Notes under the pieces: model-generated
Told to the model about the DNA's origin: nothing
Database searches by the model: none
Seen by the model: the letters and a program-made list of their open reading frames with translations, nothing else
Assembly: GCA_947453205.1 (NCBI GenBank)
Contig: CANGFT010000043.1
Coordinates: forward strand, 1 to 36,837
Direction of reading: 5' to 3'
Length of the DNA stretch: 36,837 nucleotides
DNA from: Beijerinckiaceae bacterium
Lineage (GTDB): Bacteria; Pseudomonadota; Alphaproteobacteria; Rhizobiales; Beijerinckiaceae
Shown: positions 17,071 to 24,788 of the stretch, piece by piece
Position numbering within the stretch: position 1 is the stretch's first letter
Layout of the letters: the number at the start of each line of letters is the position of its first letter
Position numbers and translations under genes: made by a program

Positions 17071-18090
17071 ATGAGGGTCTGTTTGATCTTTGCTTGCATC
17101 GCGTGGTCCTGCGTGACGGGGGCGATCACAACCCGTGCTGATCCGGTCGCGGATTTTTACAAGGGTCGTTCCGTCACTGTGCTCAGCGCAGGTGGAGCCG
17201 GCGGCGCACATGGGCTTTACGCGCAGATCATCGCGACCCATATCAGACGGCACATTCCGGGGAACCCGAATGTCGTGGTCCAGTTCATGCCTGGCGCTGG
17301 CGGCAACACCGCCATGAACTATCTGCAGGCCGTCGCGCCCAAGGATGGGACGGTGATCGGCCTTCCCCTGCAGGACCTCGTCTTCAACGCGCGCATAGGC
17401 GTGCAGGAGGTCAAATACGATCCTGCGCAGATCCATTATCTCGGTGGCGCGGATACGACGCGCACGGTTCTCTCGATCATGCGCGCAGCGAATGTCGCCA
17501 CGCTCGAGGATGCGACGAAGCGGGAGATTCTCGTCGGCACCAATGGCAAGTCCGGCCAGTCCTATCTCGTGCCCATGGTCCTGAACGGCCTCCTCAAGAC
17601 GAAGTTCAAGCCCATCATCGGCTACAAGGACATCAGCGACATCCATTTCGCCATGGAGCGCGGCGAAGTGCAGGCGACGGCGGCCTCATGGCCGACCATC
17701 TCCAACACAAAACCCGATTGGATTCGAAACGATCTCGTCGCCAACCTCGTCACCATCGGCCTTGATCGCGACCCGGATCTGCCGCAGGCGCCGGCTTTGA
17801 CGGAGCTTGCGACGGGCGCCGATGATGCGGCCCTCGTGGAGCTGCTCTGTGCATCGGCTCAACACGGCCGCGCCTGGGTCGCCATCGGCGACATTCCAAA
17901 AGATCGCCTGGCGGCATTGCGGTCAGCCTTCGCTGCGACCATGGCTGATCCTGAATTCCGTGCCGAAGCTGCGCGACGCAACATGGCCATCAATCCCGTC
18001 TCCTGGGAGGATCAGGATCAAGCCAGGCGCAAGATACTCGCGACGCCCGACAGCGCCGTGCAACGCATCAAGCGCATCCTCGATCTGTGA
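17071..18090 (+). CDS. TctC/Bug-like periplasmic receptor, second copy (divergent subfamily)
   Basis: A 339-residue protein with a signal peptide (MRVCLIFACIAWSCVTGAIT, cleavage near RAD). The mature start DPVADFYKGRSVTVLS is followed by HIRRHIPGNPNVVVQFMPGAGGNTAMNYL and APKDGTVIGLP. This is a distinct TctC-like branch, clearly different from the preceding receptor, so the pair is not a recent duplication. I prefer the ATG at 17071, spaced from GGAGGGAG, over the GTG at 17068. It could bind a second related substrate, or deliver to a different permease encoded elsewhere. Confidence 0.8.
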   Translation: MRVCLIFACIAWSCVTGAITTRADPVADFYKGRSVTVLSAGGAGGAHGLYAQIIATHIRRHIPGNPNVVVQFMPGAGGNTAMNYLQAVAPKDGTVIGLPLQDLVFNARIGVQEVKYDPAQIHYLGGADTTRTVLSIMRAANVATLEDATKREILVGTNGKSGQSYLVPMVLNGLLKTKFKPIIGYKDISDIHFAMERGEVQATAASWPTISNTKPDWIRNDLVANLVTIGLDRDPDLPQAPALTELATGADDAALVELLCASAQHGRAWVAIGDIPKDRLAALRSAFAATMADPEFRAEAARRNMAINPVSWEDQDQARRKILATPDSAVQRIKRILDL

Positions 18091-18111
18091 GGACATCTCA
18101 AGAGGTTCAAG

Positions 18112-19326
18112 ATGCTATCGAAGGAAAATAACGAACTCCTCACCCGCATCGGCCCGGGAACGCCGATGGGGGCGGTCATGCGCCGCTACTGGATACCCGT
18201 CGCTTTCAGCGCCAGCGTTGATACGCCCGATGGGCCGCCGGTGCGGGTGCGCATGCTCGGCGAAAACCTCGTGCTGTTTCGGGACACCAGCGGCAGGATC
18301 GGGCTGCTCGATGAATATTGCCCGCATCGCACGGCCTCCATGTTCTTCGGTCGGAATGAGGAGTGCGGGTTACGCTGCGTGTATCACGGCTGGAAATTCG
18401 ACGTCGAGGGCAAATGCGTGGACATGCCGAGCGAGCCGCCGACAAGCCGCTTCCGGGAGAAGGTCCGCATCACCGCTTATCCAACCCATGAAGCGGGTGG
18501 GCTTGTGTGGGCCTATATGGGCGCGCCAGAGCTCAAGCCTGAATTCCCCGAGCTGGAATGGACATTGATCCCGGACTCCCATCGCTATGTCACGCGCCAC
18601 ATTCAGGAGTGCAACTGGCTGCAGGGCTTCGAGGGCGGCTTCGACACCAGTCACCTTTCCTTTCTGCATGCCGGGGCTGTTGATAATCGGTTCAAAGTGG
18701 TTCCAGGCCACTATGAGCTGGTGCCCCAGCCGCTTGGGTTTGTGGCGGGCACGGGGCGTGATCTTGAGGATGGCGGCACGTTCTGGACAGCCGCCGCCAT
18801 GCTGGCCCCCTTCCACAAACTCATCCCGTCGGATCCGATCGCAGCTCATGTCTGGGCGCCGATCGATGATGAGAACACCATGCTCTACAGCATCGACTTC
18901 AACCCGGAGCGTCCCCTCACCGAGGATGACCTGCGGCGCTCGAAGACCTTCAACGGAATCCATACTGAGAACATGCCGGGCACAGATCGCGCCATCCAGA
19001 ACAAGGACAACGATTATCTGATTGATCGGGCGCTGCAGGCGAGCGGGCGCTCCTTCACCGGCATGAAGGGCCTTGGCGTGCAGGATTGCGCCATTCAGGA
19101 GTCCATGGGGCCTATTGCGGACCGCACGAAGGAGCATCTTGGCGTAAGCGACACAGCGATCATCCGCCTTCGTCGGCAGTTGATGCAACTCGTGAAGGAT
19201 CAGATCGATGGCGTCACTGTAACTCCCCCGCCAGGATCGGCCTATCGGCTGCGCCCGACGCGCTTCACAGCGCGACCCGGCGAATCCTTTGCAGATCTGT
19301 TTGAGGACAAGATGCGCGCTGGCTAG
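18112..19326 (+). CDS. Rieske non-haem iron oxygenase, large subunit (phthalate 4,5-dioxygenase family), second copy
   Basis: A 404-residue oxygenase opening with MLSKENNELLTRIGPGTPMG, the N-terminus typical of phthalate 4,5-dioxygenase-family large subunits. Rieske ligands are C70, H72, C89 and H92 (CPHRTASMF and CVYHGW). The catalytic iron region is D178, H181 and H186 in GGFDTSHLSFLH, with D325 in VQDCAIQESMG as probable third ligand. It differs throughout from the first Rieske gene, so the two likely act on different intermediates. It is the last gene of the module and starts 21 bases after the second receptor. No reductase follows. The substrate is unknown. Confidence 0.85.
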   Translation: MLSKENNELLTRIGPGTPMGAVMRRYWIPVAFSASVDTPDGPPVRVRMLGENLVLFRDTSGRIGLLDEYCPHRTASMFFGRNEECGLRCVYHGWKFDVEGKCVDMPSEPPTSRFREKVRITAYPTHEAGGLVWAYMGAPELKPEFPELEWTLIPDSHRYVTRHIQECNWLQGFEGGFDTSHLSFLHAGAVDNRFKVVPGHYELVPQPLGFVAGTGRDLEDGGTFWTAAAMLAPFHKLIPSDPIAAHVWAPIDDENTMLYSIDFNPERPLTEDDLRRSKTFNGIHTENMPGTDRAIQNKDNDYLIDRALQASGRSFTGMKGLGVQDCAIQESMGPIADRTKEHLGVSDTAIIRLRRQLMQLVKDQIDGVTVTPPPGSAYRLRPTRFTARPGESFADLFEDKMRAG

Positions 19327-19636
19327 GCGTCAAAGCTATGAAGGTTGTTCCTCCGAGGCTTGGCTGAGCAACTGGGGTTGCGAAGCTCCAACTCTCAATG
19401 CAATCTGGATCATCTCATGTGGTCTTGCCGCCAGCACCCCTGAAGTGGCCGAGAAACACGATGGCGATGCTTTGCGCGTCGCTGAGCCCTCGAGGGGTGA
19501 TCCACCTTCCGACGTGATTGGCCGGGCGGGATCTTCAGGCGGGCGCTTGAAGCGGCAGGCTTGAAGATCATTCGGCGCCATCCTCGAAAGCAGGCGTCTT
19601 CACCGGCTTCCTCGCCGCTCGATTCGCTTCCCATCG
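19327..19636. other. 310-base gap with no recognisable gene
   Basis: The stretch lies between the second Rieske gene and the stop of the converging MobR-like gene. Short open frames exist on both strands, but none has a ribosome site or a recognisable protein pattern. No clear terminator with a T-run was seen. It could be a decayed remnant, but I cannot assign it. Confidence 0.4.
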
Positions 19637-20116
19637 CTACTTGGGTTTGGCGGAGGGTGCGCCTGCCCGCAAAGGGGCGCGGCTGCGGACATTTCCTGCT
19701 CTGGTGATCTTGGCGAGCAGCGCGACGAAGGTTTCACGTTCTTTCGGAGACAGATATTCGACGATGTCGTCCTGCACGCGGGCCACCCATGGACGCGCTA
19801 AATCGAGAGCTTTGGCGCCCTCGGCGCTCAGCATGAGAACCCGCGCCCGGCGATCCGTCGGACTGACCTCGCGCGTTATGAAGTTCTTTTGCGCCAGCCG
19901 ATCAACGACGCCGCCAATGGTGACGCGATCATAGGCGATCAACCCCGCTAGCGTCTGTTGATCGAGGCCTGGATGATCCCTGAGGGTCGCCAGCGCCGCG
20001 AACTGGACGGAAGTGAGATCCAGTCCCGCCTCAGCCATGCGTGCGGAAAAGAGCGAAACCGAGATTTGCTGCACACGGCGGATCAGGTGGCCGGGCAAAG
20101 TGTCGAGCTCGCTCAT
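19637..20116 (-). CDS. MarR-family regulator, MobR-like
   Basis: A 159-residue MarR repressor. A dimer helix (LPGHLIRRVQQISVSLFSARM) is followed by LTSVQFAALATLRDHPGLDQQTLAGLI, the recognition helix YDRVTIGGVVDRLAQKNFITRE and the wing PTDRRARVLMLSAEG. The ATG at 20116 has AGGGGG upstream; a TTG seven codons earlier is less likely. It begins 36 bases after the end of the mobA-like hydroxylase on the same strand, so both probably share one transcript. In Comamonas testosteroni, mobA is repressed by the MarR protein MobR and induced by 3-hydroxybenzoate. The same relation is inferred here. Confidence 0.82.
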   Translation of the reverse strand: MSELDTLPGHLIRRVQQISVSLFSARMAEAGLDLTSVQFAALATLRDHPGLDQQTLAGLIAYDRVTIGGVVDRLAQKNFITREVSPTDRRARVLMLSAEGAKALDLARPWVARVQDDIVEYLSPKERETFVALLAKITRAGNVRSRAPLRAGAPSAKPK

Positions 20117-20152
20117 GCTGGCCCCCTGGCTGGACAATGCTGGCCGCCGCCG

Positions 20153-22051
20153 TCAGGCGCCAGCCGTCAAGATCCCCGCGAAATAGTGGCTCAGCTGCGC
20201 ATGGGCGTCGAGCGGCAGAACCTGCGCGATATATTGATCGGGACGAACGACCACCATGCAACCTTGCTCCCGATTGACGCCGCGCATCTCATAGATGTCG
20301 CCCGCCTTCGGGTCGATGCAGAAGGCCTTCTCATAATCGCGCAGGCCGAGCCGGCCCTTTGTCGGCCATAGCAGCGTTGGCAACGCATCCATCGACAGGG
20401 ATTGATGCGGTTGCTGGAAGATCGCGCGAATGTCGAAGAGCGCGTCAACGTCCATATTTGCGGGCGTGTGGCGGCGCACTGGCGAGGCCGGCGCATGGCT
20501 TAGAAAGGCGCAAAGCCCGGCAAGACGCGAGCCCGGCGCCAGCCCATCCGCCCCGGCGAAGAGATAGAGGCGCCAGCGGGCATCCGCCTCAGCCACATGG
20601 CCAAGATGCATGGGCTTGGCGTCCGCAAGCCGGATGACCGGCGCCGAGTGGAAGCGCATGCCGACGATGAAGCCCTGCGCCAGATGCTGATGCGTATCAG
20701 GTCCGGTGAGCAGCGAAGGCGCATAGCGCGTCGCCGTGCCTGCGGTGAAGCGGCCCTGTTTGATGAAATAACGCTGGAATTCGGCGGGGTCGACGCCGTC
20801 ATCATCCGCCGCTGTCTTCGGCTTGGCGCTGAACATCCTCGCGAACTCGCGGTCGAAGTCGATCAGCTCCTTGGCGATCGATTGCCTTTCGCCCGAGTAG
20901 CTGTGCAGCAATGCGGGCGTCGCCCAGCCCTGCAGCACGGCGGCGAGCTTCCATCCGAGATTGAAAGCGTCCTGCATGGAGACGTTCATGCCCTGACCCG
21001 CCTTTGGGCTATGAGTGTGGCAGGCGTCCCCTGCGATGAACACCCTCGGCGCGCGCGTCGCTTCCTGCCCTGCAAGCACATCATCGAATTTATCGCAGAG
21101 CCGCTGCCCGATCTCATAGACCGACCACCACGCCACCTGCTTCACATCCAGCACATAGGGTTGGAGGATGCGCTGGGCGGCGGCGATCAACTTTTCCTGC
21201 GTGATGTTCTTCGCGACGATCCGCTCGTCCTCGCCGAGCTTGTCGAGTTCGATATAGAGCCGCACGAGATAGCCGCCCTCACGCGGAATGATCAGGATAT
21301 TGCCTTCGTTGGCCGAATGGATCGCGCATTTCAGGCGGATGTCGGGAAAATCGCTATATGCCAACACATCCATCACGCCCCAGGCCTGATTGGCGGATTC
21401 CCCCTGCAATTCGCGCCCCATTGACTTGCGCACGCCGCTTCGGGCGCCATCGCAGCCCACCACATAGCGCGCCCGAACGACTTCGATCCCGTCTTCGCCT
21501 GAAGCGTCCACCGGCTGCAGGCGAACCGTCACGGGCTCCGCAGGATCCTCGGGGATGGTGAGATCGAGCAGGCGCAGGCCATAATCAGGGTTGAGCGGGT
21601 TGGACGCATGGCGCATCCGCTCCAGATAGAAGTCATGCACGCGCGCCTGGTTCAGGATCACATGGGGGAATTCCGAAAGCCCTTCCTCCGTGTCGGGAAT
21701 GCGGCCGTGGCGAACGATCTGCCGCGTCTCGCTGTCGCCCGGTTTCCAGAAGGTGGTCTCATTGACCCAATAGGCCTCCTTCATCACTTTCTCGACGAAG
21801 CCGAAGGCGTTGAACATCTCCATGGTGCGGCAGGCGATCCCATCGGCCTGGCCCAATTCCAGCGGTCCCTTCTTCTGTTCCACGATGCGGGTGCGGATCG
21901 ACGGAAAGCTCGCGAGTTGCGCGGCCAGCGTCAGCCCGGCAGGGCCGCACCCCACGATCAGCACGTCAATCACATCTGACTGAGTGACGGTCGGAACGGG
22001 TTCCAGAATTGTCGGGTCTCCCGTGCGAAAACCGTTGAGGTGAAATTGCAT
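20153..22051 (-). CDS. mobA: 3-Hydroxybenzoate 4-monooxygenase (MobA-like FAD monooxygenase)
   Basis: A 632-residue class A flavoprotein hydroxylase starting MQFHLNGFRTGDP, very close to the start I remember for Comamonas MobA. It has the FAD-binding IVGCGPAGLTLAAQLA, GQADGIACRTMEMF, the DG motif VVGCDGARSGVRKSMG and FIAGDACHTHSPKAGQGMN, followed by the thioredoxin-like C-terminal domain ending RPDQYIAQVLPL. The frame stays open to 22213, but the ATG at 22051 has AGGAA upstream and gives the family-typical length. The expected reaction is 3-hydroxybenzoate plus NADPH and O2 to protocatechuate. A phenol 2-monooxygenase-type activity is less likely given the N-terminus. No protocatechuate-cleaving gene is present in the window. 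Confidence 0.86.
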   Translation of the reverse strand: MQFHLNGFRTGDPTILEPVPTVTQSDVIDVLIVGCGPAGLTLAAQLASFPSIRTRIVEQKKGPLELGQADGIACRTMEMFNAFGFVEKVMKEAYWVNETTFWKPGDSETRQIVRHGRIPDTEEGLSEFPHVILNQARVHDFYLERMRHASNPLNPDYGLRLLDLTIPEDPAEPVTVRLQPVDASGEDGIEVVRARYVVGCDGARSGVRKSMGRELQGESANQAWGVMDVLAYSDFPDIRLKCAIHSANEGNILIIPREGGYLVRLYIELDKLGEDERIVAKNITQEKLIAAAQRILQPYVLDVKQVAWWSVYEIGQRLCDKFDDVLAGQEATRAPRVFIAGDACHTHSPKAGQGMNVSMQDAFNLGWKLAAVLQGWATPALLHSYSGERQSIAKELIDFDREFARMFSAKPKTAADDDGVDPAEFQRYFIKQGRFTAGTATRYAPSLLTGPDTHQHLAQGFIVGMRFHSAPVIRLADAKPMHLGHVAEADARWRLYLFAGADGLAPGSRLAGLCAFLSHAPASPVRRHTPANMDVDALFDIRAIFQQPHQSLSMDALPTLLWPTKGRLGLRDYEKAFCIDPKAGDIYEMRGVNREQGCMVVVRPDQYIAQVLPLDAHAQLSHYFAGILTAGA

Positions 22052-22090
22052 GTGTCGATTCCTGCCAGAGAGTGACCGCTGTTTATATGT

Positions 22091-22117
22091 AGTATACGTC
22101 CTATCTTGATCCGTCAA
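22091..22117 (-). promoter_or_regulatory. Candidate promoter of mobA-mobR
   Basis: Read on the minus strand, TTGACG (22112-22117) and TATACT (22091-22096) are 15 bp apart. TACTAC at a 17-bp spacing is an alternative -10. The region is AT-rich compared with its surroundings and lies 40-66 bases before the ATG. No perfect MarR palindrome was found, only the 6-bp GTATAC. Confidence 0.35.
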
Positions 22118-22175
22118 CCCGCAGGAGACAGCTCGAAGAGCGGCTTTGCTTTTATCGGTGGGTGTGTCCGGCCGC

Positions 22176-22784
22176 CTACTCGTTCGCGCCAGCCCGTGGC
22201 AGATGCCAGTCATAGCTCATGGCGACGAGGCGAAGGCTGGTGGCTAAAATGGCGCCCAGAGGGGCTATGACGGCGTCTGGAACGCCAACCATGTCTCCGA
22301 GCGTCAGCAGCGCCGCTCCTCCCAGCGCCGCCAGGGCGTAGATTTCCCTTTGCAAGACCATGGGCGGACGAGCGGTCAGCACATCCGCCGCGATTCCGCC
22401 GCCCACGGCGGTGAGCATTCCCAACAGGGATGCCATCAGCGGAGACAATCCGGCGTCCAGCGCCTTGCGGGCGCCCACGACACAGAAGAGGCCCAGACCA
22501 ATCGCATCGAAGACGGCGACAGGCCGCGCCAATCTGATGATGCGTCCGGAGGCGAAGAAGCAAAGGGCGCCCGCAACGACGGCGATGCCGACATAGAGGC
22601 TGCTCTGCAGCGCTGCGGGTGGAACGGCGCCGATGAGGACATCGCGGACGATGCCGCCTGAAACCGCGGCCACAAAGGACAGGAACACAACGCCGAACGG
22701 GTCCATCCGATTCTCAACCGCGCGCATGCCCCCGCTCAGGGCGAAAGCGAAGGTCCCGATGATGTCCAGTGTGGTGAGCAGCAT
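22176..22784 (-). CDS. TRIC-type (UPF0126/YicG) cation channel-like membrane protein
   Basis: A 202-residue protein with about seven hydrophobic segments and an internal repeat. SGGIVRDVLIG in the first half corresponds to GGGIAADVLTA in the second, the hallmark of bacterial trimeric intracellular cation channel relatives (formerly UPF0126). In the second copy the usual charged position is replaced (RD becomes AD). It begins 3 bases after the stop of the MarR gene upstream, so it is co-transcribed and probably translationally coupled with it, as it lacks a good ribosome site of its own. A link to aromatic catabolism is not known; it may serve ion balance. Confidence 0.8.
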   Translation of the reverse strand: MLLTTLDIIGTFAFALSGGMRAVENRMDPFGVVFLSFVAAVSGGIVRDVLIGAVPPAALQSSLYVGIAVVAGALCFFASGRIIRLARPVAVFDAIGLGLFCVVGARKALDAGLSPLMASLLGMLTAVGGGIAADVLTARPPMVLQREIYALAALGGAALLTLGDMVGVPDAVIAPLGAILATSLRLVAMSYDWHLPRAGANE

Positions 22785-22787
22785 GTG

Positions 22788-23276
22788 TCAGGCCCGCTTT
22801 TTGATGGTCTTGCGAGCCGCTTCTGGAAAACGGCGCTCGAGCTGAGGTATGAACTCCACATTGAGCCAGGTGTTGAGTTTGTCGAGGATTGTCCGAAACT
22901 GAAGCTGTTCAGCATCGGACAGGGCGGAAAGGATCAGGCCCTCGATTTCAAGGCTCAGGGGGTCAGCGCCCTTGCGCAGGGCCTTGCCAGCTTCAGTGGC
23001 GCGCAGGCGGAACTGCCGGGCGTCATGGTCGTCGATGGCGCGCTCCACGAGCCCGGCCTTCACCAGCCTCGAGAGAATCCGCGAGGTCGCCGACCGCTCG
23101 AACCTTGTCTGCTGGGCCAGGGACGTGAAAGTCACGCCGGGTTGGTCATCGATGAGCCGCAAGACGCGCAATTCATGAACATCAAGGCCGAAGCGCTGCT
23201 CTAACAGTCGGGCCGCAGGCGTGACCGCGTTCTCCGCAATCGAAGCCAGTTGGTAGGTAAAGCTCTGACTCAACAT
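22788..23276 (-). CDS. MarR-family regulator upstream of the TRIC gene
   Basis: A 162-residue MarR protein. The DNA-binding part is VHELRVLRLIDDQPGVTFTSLAQQTRFERSATSRILSRLVKAGLVERAIDDHDARQFRLRATEAG. It has a good ribosome site (AAAGGAG, about 7 bases before the ATG) and is the first gene of a two-gene unit with the TRIC-like protein. It is divergent from the MHS transporter/hippurate-hydrolase pair. A long imperfect palindrome lies in the shared upstream region, so it may control both directions. The ligand is unknown; an N-acyl amino acid or aromatic acid would fit the neighbours. Confidence 0.83.
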   Translation of the reverse strand: MLSQSFTYQLASIAENAVTPAARLLEQRFGLDVHELRVLRLIDDQPGVTFTSLAQQTRFERSATSRILSRLVKAGLVERAIDDHDARQFRLRATEAGKALRKGADPLSLEIEGLILSALSDAEQLQFRTILDKLNTWLNVEFIPQLERRFPEAARKTIKKRA

Positions 23277-23318
23277 GTGAATCTCCTTTTCAACGGAGTT
23301 ATATCACATCGCGAAAAT

Positions 23319-23345
23319 CTTAAATAGATATAATATCAAATTAAG
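23319..23345. promoter_or_regulatory. 27-bp imperfect palindrome, candidate MarR operator
   Basis: The palindrome is centred at 23332. Outer arms CTTAA (23319-23323) and TTAAG (23341-23345) and inner arms GATAT (23327-23331) and ATATC (23333-23337) are complementary, and 11 of 13 positions per arm pair. On the minus strand TTGTAA (23350-23355) and TATATC (23327-23332) form a 17-bp-spaced promoter for the MarR gene, with the palindrome on its -10 box. Confidence 0.6.
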
Positions 23346-23431
23346 TCTATTACAAATTGCAACAATATGTGCCATAAGCGCCTATCGACAGCGCATCCGG
23401 ATGAGCGGAGGCTGTAGGGGAGGGAGAGGCC

Positions 23432-24724
23432 ATGACCATGGTGATGACAGGAGGGGCTGCGCCTGCGATGGGCAGAACGCGCCTGATTGCAGCTTGCACG
23501 ATCGGCAATGCGCTCGAATTTTACGACTTCGTGATCTACAGCTTTTTCGCCGGAACGATCGGCGCGTTGTTCTTCCCCTCGGAAGATCCGACGGTTCAGC
23601 TGTTGCTGTCCTTCGCCACCTATGGCGTGGGCTTTTTCCTGCGCCCCCTCGGCGGCATTGTCCTTGGCGCCTACGCGGATCGGCGCGGCCGCAAGGCCGC
23701 CACTGTGCTCACCTTGTTCTTGATGGCGCTGGGCACGGGCATGATCGGCCTCGCGCCGACCTATGCGCAGATTGGCGTCCTCGGGCCCATGCTGGTGGTC
23801 ACGGGCCGGCTGATCCAGGGCTTCTCAGCGGGCGGCGAAGTCGGCGCCTCCACGACCCTGCTCGCCGAATATGCGCCGCCTGCCGAACGCGGCTTTTTCG
23901 GCAGTTGGCAGCTCGCCAGCCAGGGCGCAGCCATTCTTGTGGCAGCCGGACTGTCATGGGCGATCAACACCCTGCTCACGCCGGGCGAGGTGAAGGAATG
24001 GGGCTGGCGCGTGCCCTTCCTCATCGGCATCTTCATCGTGCCCATCGGCCTTTGGCTGCGGCGCGCGCTGAAGGAGACCCATGCCAATGAAGACCGCGCC
24101 GACACGGCGCAGTTGAGTTCGCTGTCGGTCGCATTGCGCCAGCATTGGACGAAGATCGGGGTTGGCGTAGCGCTCATCATCGGCGCCACGGCGTCGAATG
24201 CGGTGATCGTGCTGTATATGTCGACCTACGCCATCCGACAGCTCTCCATGCCGCCGACCACGGCCCTCTTCGCAGGCGTCGCGGCGGGATTCATCACCCT
24301 GCTCGCAGCGCCGATCGCGGGTGTCTTGTCTGATCGTTTCGGCCGCCGAAAGCTGATCGGTCTGAGCTATGTCCTGATCGGCCTGGCGATCTACCCCGCC
24401 TTCCTGCTGGTCAATGCTTCCCCAACCTTGCCGACCTTGATCGGGGTGGTGCTGGTTCTTGGCGCCTTGAATGCGGGAGGCGGCGCACCCGCCATCATCT
24501 CGCTCGCCGAAGTCTTCCCGGCGGAGGTCAGGGCCACGGGCATGTCGCTGGTCTATGCGCTGGGCGTGGCCCTGTTCGGCGGCTTCGGCCAATTCATCGT
24601 CACCTGGCTGATCGCCGCCACCGGCGATCCGCTGGCGCCCGCCTTCTATGTGATGGCCTGCTGCACTGCGACCCTCGCGGCCGTGCGCTTCACCCCCGAA
24701 ACATCCGGCGTGAAGCTCACCTGA
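23432..24724 (+). CDS. MFS transporter, metabolite:H+ symporter (MHS) family
   Basis: A 430-residue, 12-helix major facilitator protein. Its start, CTIGNALEFYDFVIYSFFA, is the MHS-family signature. Further MFS motifs are GAYADRRGRKAA between helices 2 and 3, RLIQGFSAGGEVGASTTLLAEYAP, and DRFGRRKLIGLSY in the second half. GGGGAGGGAG precedes the ATG. MHS members carry organic acids such as citrate, ketoglutarate, proline/betaine or shikimate with protons. The gene directly downstream is a hippurate-hydrolase-like amidase, so uptake of an N-acyl amino acid, possibly hippurate, is a reasonable inference. Confidence 0.85.
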   Translation: MTMVMTGGAAPAMGRTRLIAACTIGNALEFYDFVIYSFFAGTIGALFFPSEDPTVQLLLSFATYGVGFFLRPLGGIVLGAYADRRGRKAATVLTLFLMALGTGMIGLAPTYAQIGVLGPMLVVTGRLIQGFSAGGEVGASTTLLAEYAPPAERGFFGSWQLASQGAAILVAAGLSWAINTLLTPGEVKEWGWRVPFLIGIFIVPIGLWLRRALKETHANEDRADTAQLSSLSVALRQHWTKIGVGVALIIGATASNAVIVLYMSTYAIRQLSMPPTTALFAGVAAGFITLLAAPIAGVLSDRFGRRKLIGLSYVLIGLAIYPAFLLVNASPTLPTLIGVVLVLGALNAGGGAPAIISLAEVFPAEVRATGMSLVYALGVALFGGFGQFIVTWLIAATGDPLAPAFYVMACCTATLAAVRFTPETSGVKLT

Positions 24725-24734
24725 CAGCAAACCA

Positions 24735-24761
24735 GCGGCCCATCGGATTCCGACGGGCCGC
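24735..24761. terminator. Hairpin between transporter and amidohydrolase genes
   Basis: GCGGCCC (24735-24741) pairs with GGGCCGC (24755-24761), with an inner CGG/CCG stem. No T-run follows, so it is more likely an mRNA-stability or attenuation element than a full terminator. Confidence 0.4.
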
Positions 24762-24788
24762 AACTCTTCAAAGCGAAAGATCTGCAGC

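Noticed and set aside
19336-19581. Open frame on the minus strand in the 310-base gap, possibly a decayed transposase
   Set aside because: No transposase motif, no terminal repeats and no ribosome site could be seen, so a mobile-element call would be guesswork.
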